DNA of 7,860 nt from NCBI RefSeq assembly GCF_934295145.1, contig NZ_CAKRAS010000083.1, positions 1-7,860 on the forward strand. Reading direction: 5' to 3'. The position numbers and the translations under genes were made by a program. The stretch is from an uncultured Eubacterium sp. (GTDB taxonomy: Bacteria; Bacillota; Clostridia; Lachnospirales; Lachnospiraceae). Positions 5,896 through 7,860 of this stretch are shown here, one piece after another; position 1 is the stretch's first letter; each line of letters starts with the position of its first letter. Under the pieces are notes generated by a model. The model worked only from the letters and a program-made list of their open reading frames with translations. It made no database searches and had not been told where the DNA came from.

Positions 5896-5903
5896 TTGTT
5901 TGT

Positions 5904-5956
5904 AAAGCGGACATTCGCAACTTGCTCATGAACGCAGTCGCTTTGCGCCCCGTTCA
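5904..5956. repeat. GC-rich segment with nested inverted repeats
   Basis: This short segment is much richer in G and C than the flanking A/T-rich DNA. It contains overlapping inverted repeats: AAAGCG (5904-5909) with CGCTTT (5939-5944), TGAACG (5929-5934) with CGTTCA (5951-5956), and GCG/CGC around 5907-5918. It sits between the regulator terminator and the modA upstream dyad. It could be a REP-like dispersed repeat or a structured 3' remnant. One copy only is visible here. Confidence 0.3.
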
Positions 5957-5988
5957 AAAAAAACAGCCCTACCTAATAGAGCTGTTTT
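5956..5988 (-). terminator. Intrinsic terminator of the regulator gene
   Basis: On the minus strand AAAACAGCTCTA pairs with TAGGGCTGTTTT (12 bp with one G-U pair, loop TTAGG), and a run of eight U residues (5956-5963) begins within the stem. The left arm overlaps the last codons and stop of the regulator, so the hairpin is embedded in the gene end. It separates the regulator transcript from modA. Confidence 0.85.
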
Positions 5989-6854
5989 CCCATATCACTG
6001 ATATCATAGCCAGACATCATTTCTGCTTCTTTCTGAAATTCCTCTGATCCGATGATATTCAGCAGATTCTGAAATTCTTTTCGTTTCAAATCCTTTTTCC
6101 GAAATACGATATCATAACTCTCCTGCTTCAATGGGAGAAATTGAATGCCTTCCATCTGCCGGGCTGATTTTTCGTTTCCGATTGCCACATCTGCCGTTCC
6201 CCGCAGCACATTGGTCGCTGCGATCAGATGGGAAGATGCAATATCTTCATATCCGTGAATACGATCCGGATCAATATCCAGCTTTTTGCACATTTCATCA
6301 ATAAAGATGCGGATTCCGCTTCCCTTTTCCCGGTTGATCATCCGCACATCCTCTCTGAGCAGATCCTCGAATTTCTGAATATTTTTCGGATTTCCTTCCT
6401 TTACATAAAATCCCTGCCAGCGTTTCAACAAATGAAACACTGCCACCTGTTCTCCCGGCAGCATGCGCTCTATATACGGGAGATTATAGGTATCTGTCGC
6501 CCCGTCCCACATATGGCAGGTAGCCACATAATTTTCATTCTGATACATCCGGTACAGACCGCTGTAACTTCCCATCGGGGAACGGTACACCTGCGTATGT
6601 CCGTCACTTTGACTGTTATACAGAGCACAGAGCACATCCAGCAGCTGATCCTGTCCGCAGATTACGATATTCTCCGGAGACTCCGTTTCCGGCATCACTC
6701 CCATATATTCATAGACATCCTTCCGTGCGATCCGGAACTGCTTTCCCATTTTCGTAGCTTTCAGATCCCCACGCTTGATCATCTCATAAACGGTATTCTT
6801 CTTTACCTGTAAAATTTCCGCCACTTCCAGCGGTGATAAAAACTGTTCATCCAT
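5973..6854 (-). CDS. One-component oxyanion-responsive regulator: excisionase-type HTH plus PBP-like domain
   Basis: This is a 293-residue cytosolic transcription factor. Residues 5-51 form an excisionase/MerR-like HTH_17 domain: LSPLEVAEILQVKKNTVYEMI is the helix-turn-helix, and GDLKATKMGKQFRI is the following wing. From about 62 to 285 lies a periplasmic-binding-protein-like domain of the PF12727 type, without a signal peptide. Family marks are MGSYSGLYRM (94-103), INREKGSGIRIFID (173-186, the usual NRxxGSGxR anion loop) and LRGTADVAIGNE (217-228). It replaces the ModE type of molybdate sensor. It probably binds molybdate or tungstate through the PBP domain and controls the adjacent modABC and itself; this is inferred from context. 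The start at 6854 is fixed by GGGGAGGA at 6861-6868. It has its own promoter (6976-7004) and terminator (5956-5988), and is adjacent to but not co-transcribed with modA. Confidence 0.85.
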   Translation of the reverse strand: MDEQFLSPLEVAEILQVKKNTVYEMIKRGDLKATKMGKQFRIARKDVYEYMGVMPETESPENIVICGQDQLLDVLCALYNSQSDGHTQVYRSPMGSYSGLYRMYQNENYVATCHMWDGATDTYNLPYIERMLPGEQVAVFHLLKRWQGFYVKEGNPKNIQKFEDLLREDVRMINREKGSGIRIFIDEMCKKLDIDPDRIHGYEDIASSHLIAATNVLRGTADVAIGNEKSARQMEGIQFLPLKQESYDIVFRKKDLKRKEFQNLLNIIGSEEFQKEAEMMSGYDISDMGKQLY

Positions 6855-6936
6855 ACGATTTCCTCCCCAGTAGCTGTATCGTTATGATAATGCAAAAGAC
6901 TTACCTGCTTTCCCATCTTTTTTCCTGTAAAACCAC

Positions 6937-6955
6937 GTATATATGCCATATATAC
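6937..6955. promoter_or_regulatory. 19-bp perfect palindrome in the regulator leader
   Basis: GTATATAT and ATATATAC flank a 3-nt centre (GCC on the plus strand), giving arms of 8 bp. It lies about 15-32 nt downstream of the predicted start site of the regulator, in an otherwise unstructured leader of about 115 nt. It resembles an operator for autorepression. As RNA it would be an A-U stem with a 3-nt loop, which is weak. Confidence 0.45.
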
Positions 6956-6963
6956 ATCTCTTT

Positions 6964-6973
6964 GCGTATACGC
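6964..6973. promoter_or_regulatory. GCGTATACGC palindrome at the regulator start site
   Basis: This perfect 10-bp palindrome begins just downstream of the -10 hexamer and covers the predicted start near 6969. It shares the GTATAC core with GGTATACC upstream of modA. Position and symmetry suit an autorepression operator. Confidence 0.45.
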
Positions 6974-6975
6974 TA

Positions 6976-7004
6976 AGTATAACTTCTGAAAAAATGCTTT
7001 GCAA
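6976..7004 (-). promoter_or_regulatory. Promoter of the HTH-PBP regulator
   Basis: On the minus strand there is TTGCAA (6999-7004), a 17-nt spacer and TATACT (6976-6981). The -35 is a self-complementary hexamer used on the opposite strand by the tRNA promoter. It lies in the centre of a further inverted repeat, ATGCTT-TGC-AAGCAT (6994-7008). Confidence 0.65.
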
Positions 7005-7027
7005 GCATATCTTTTTTATGATAGAAT
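6999..7027 (+). promoter_or_regulatory. Promoter of tRNA-Pro
   Basis: On the plus strand there is TTGCAA (6999-7004), a 17-nt spacer and TAGAAT (7022-7027). The predicted start is near 7034, about 43 nt before the mature tRNA. The same six bases form the -35 of the divergent regulator promoter, also with a 17-nt spacer. Confidence 0.6.
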
Positions 7028-7043
7028 AAATTTTACAGTTTGC

Positions 7044-7066
7044 TCACAAGGCTTTTAGCCCTGTGA
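7044..7066 (+). other. Stem-loop in the pre-tRNA 5' leader
   Basis: TCACA/TGTGA and GGC/GCC pair across one A-C mismatch with a TTTTA loop, ending 11 nt before the mature tRNA 5' end. It is followed by A-rich sequence, so it is not a terminator on the plus strand. It may simply shape the RNase P substrate. Confidence 0.35.
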
Positions 7067-7076
7067 AAAATAATGT

Positions 7077-7150
7077 CGGGGTGTGGCTTAGTCTGGTAAA
7101 GCGCTCGTCTGGGGGGCGAGAGATCGCAAGTTCAAATCTTGTCACTCCGA
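7077..7150 (+). tRNA. tRNA-Pro (anticodon GGG)
   Basis: This is a 74-nt cloverleaf. The acceptor stem is CGGGGTG/CACTCCG with one G-U pair. The D-stem GCTT/AAGC encloses AGTCTGGTA. The anticodon stem CTCGT/GCGAG has loop CTGGGGG, with T33 and anticodon GGG at 7111-7113. The variable loop is 5 nt, and the T-stem GCAAG/CTTGT has loop TTCAAAT. The discriminator base is A. The 3' CCA is not encoded and must be added by a nucleotidyltransferase. G37, usual in proline tRNAs, is present. GGG reads CCC and CCU codons. Confidence 0.95.
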
Positions 7151-7155
7151 TACTC

Positions 7156-7196
7156 AAAAAATGCGGCATGTTCCCAAAACACATGCCGCATTTTTT
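7156..7196. terminator. Perfect 16-bp bidirectional terminator
   Basis: The arms AAAAAATGCGGCATGT (7156-7171) and ACATGCCGCATTTTTT (7181-7196) are fully complementary around a 9-nt loop. An A6/T6 run at either end gives a U-tract on both strands. It ends the tRNA transcript on the plus strand and, 75 bp past its stop codon, the convergent isomerase transcript on the minus strand. The 75 bp between 7197 and 7271 show nothing else. Confidence 0.9.
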
Positions 7197-7271
7197 CTAT
7201 ATATTTTTAACCAATATTATGAACTGTTTTTTATACCTGAAAAAGCATCATATTTCTCATACAGTTGTATT

Positions 7272-7860
7272 CTATGCTGTCACAATCTCAATTCCCGTTA
7301 CTATTCCAAACTTCTTCAGGTCTTCGATATAATCACCATACACCAGAGTCAGATGACAACCAAATTCGCACTGTTTATAGAACAGATCTTTGTTATCTGC
7401 TACACGGAAGAATAAGCCTTGTCCACAGCTCTTTCCATCATATCCGGCTGAAGCAACAATGGTTCCTTTGGCAGCCAGCATCTTTGTACCTGTCGGATCA
7501 ATTCTGCATACTGTAATTTCCTGTCCTTCATCCTGCATAAAATCATAACGTACTGTTGCACCAAATCCACTATATGCAAAAGAATCTATAGAATATTTCT
7601 TCAACGGCTGTTCAAATCCATCAAATTTTCGCGTTGGTGTTGCATGGAAAATACTGTACAGATTTGTTTTATCATCCAAATGATCAATATGAGCATCATC
7701 AAAATCACCGAAAATCGTCGGTAATTTTCCATCTTCTAAAGAACAGACATTGGCATTTCCCATATAAACGGATTTTCCACTCAGATTCTCCAATATCGCC
7801 TGCGTAAGCAATGAATTGAAATCCAGATCACAGGCAGAAGGAATTCCGTTTTCAATATTT
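7272..7860 (-). CDS. Sugar isomerase of the L-fucose/L-arabinose isomerase superfamily (3' part)
   Basis: The frame is open to the right edge of the window, so only the C-terminal 195 residues are seen; the start lies outside. The fragment begins NIENGIPSACDLDFNSLL, where an acidic residue after Cys fits the metal-binding site of fucose/arabinose-type isomerases. Further on come FGDFDDAHIDHL, then LYSIFHATPTRKF (compare the His-containing 'AHCTxPRKM'-like stretch of the superfamily). A C-terminal GCHLTLVYGDYIEDLKKFGIVTGIEIV carries a His followed by the VYGD turn typical of the last domain. Members are cytosolic, Mn-dependent aldose-ketose isomerases. The exact substrate cannot be told, and it may be one of the many uncharacterised members. 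It is convergent with tRNA-Pro and ends before the shared terminator. The TTG at 7811 is internal, not the start. Confidence 0.7.
   Translation of the reverse strand, partial: NIENGIPSACDLDFNSLLTQAILENLSGKSVYMGNANVCSLEDGKLPTIFGDFDDAHIDHLDDKTNLYSIFHATPTRKFDGFEQPLKKYSIDSFAYSGFGATVRYDFMQDEGQEITVCRIDPTGTKMLAAKGTIVASAGYDGKSCGQGLFFRVADNKDLFYKQCEFGCHLTLVYGDYIEDLKKFGIVTGIEIVTA

Noticed and set aside
6228..6812. 194-codon plus-strand open frame opposite the regulator
   Set aside because: It is the antisense shadow of a well-supported gene with domain motifs; no ribosome binding site or family resemblance.
7063..7332. 89-codon plus-strand frame across the tRNA
   Set aside because: It runs through the tRNA, the terminator and the end of the isomerase gene; it is an artefact of an open frame.
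1..7860. CRISPR array, insertion sequence, prophage or defence system
   Set aside because: No regularly spaced repeats, transposase, integrase or known defence domains are visible. The content is ordinary metabolic and transport genes.

Overview
The window looks like a chromosomal segment of a low-to-moderate GC Gram-positive anaerobe of the Clostridia, most likely Lachnospiraceae. The reasons are strong GGAGG-type ribosome binding sites, sigma-A promoters with 17-bp spacers, intrinsic terminators with U-tracts, a clostridial lipoprotein-type ModA, and the style of the proteins. I cannot name the genus from sequence alone. Every protein gene lies on the minus strand, so transcription runs from right to left. 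The one plus-strand gene is a tRNA.

Read in the direction of transcription, the right edge (7272-7860) carries the 3' end of a sugar isomerase resembling the L-fucose/L-arabinose isomerase superfamily. A perfect 16-bp hairpin (7156-7196) then serves as a two-way terminator between that gene and a convergent tRNA-Pro(GGG) at 7077-7150. The tRNA promoter and the promoter of the next minus-strand gene diverge from one shared palindromic -35 hexamer at 6999-7004.

The core of the window (2630-6854) is a molybdate-type oxyanion uptake locus. It has a one-component regulator with an excisionase-type HTH fused to a periplasmic-binding-protein-like domain (5973-6854). This is followed by modA (lipoprotein, 4852-5775), modB (permease, 3775-4479) and modC (ATPase, 2630-3673). 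The regulator ends in a clean terminator, so modA has its own strong promoter. Dyad elements with a GTATAC core lie at both the regulator start site and upstream of the modA -35, which suggests that the regulator controls both. Between modA and modB are 372 bp with two large stem-loops and a third next to the modB ribosome binding site. These are probable attenuation or mRNA-processing elements that would set a higher ModA:ModBC ratio.

Downstream lies hisC (histidinol-phosphate aminotransferase, 1428-2501), under its own promoter that is crowded with inverted repeats. Then comes a two-gene unit: a COG2426-type membrane protein (742-1242) and a phosphoribosyltransferase-fold protein with a degenerate PRPP loop (66-716). 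A promoter at 32-60 points out of the left edge toward an unseen gene.

I see no mobile element, CRISPR array or phage gene. The main interest is regulatory: the architecture of the regulator/mod promoters, the structured modA-modB spacer, and the unusual PRTase-like protein.
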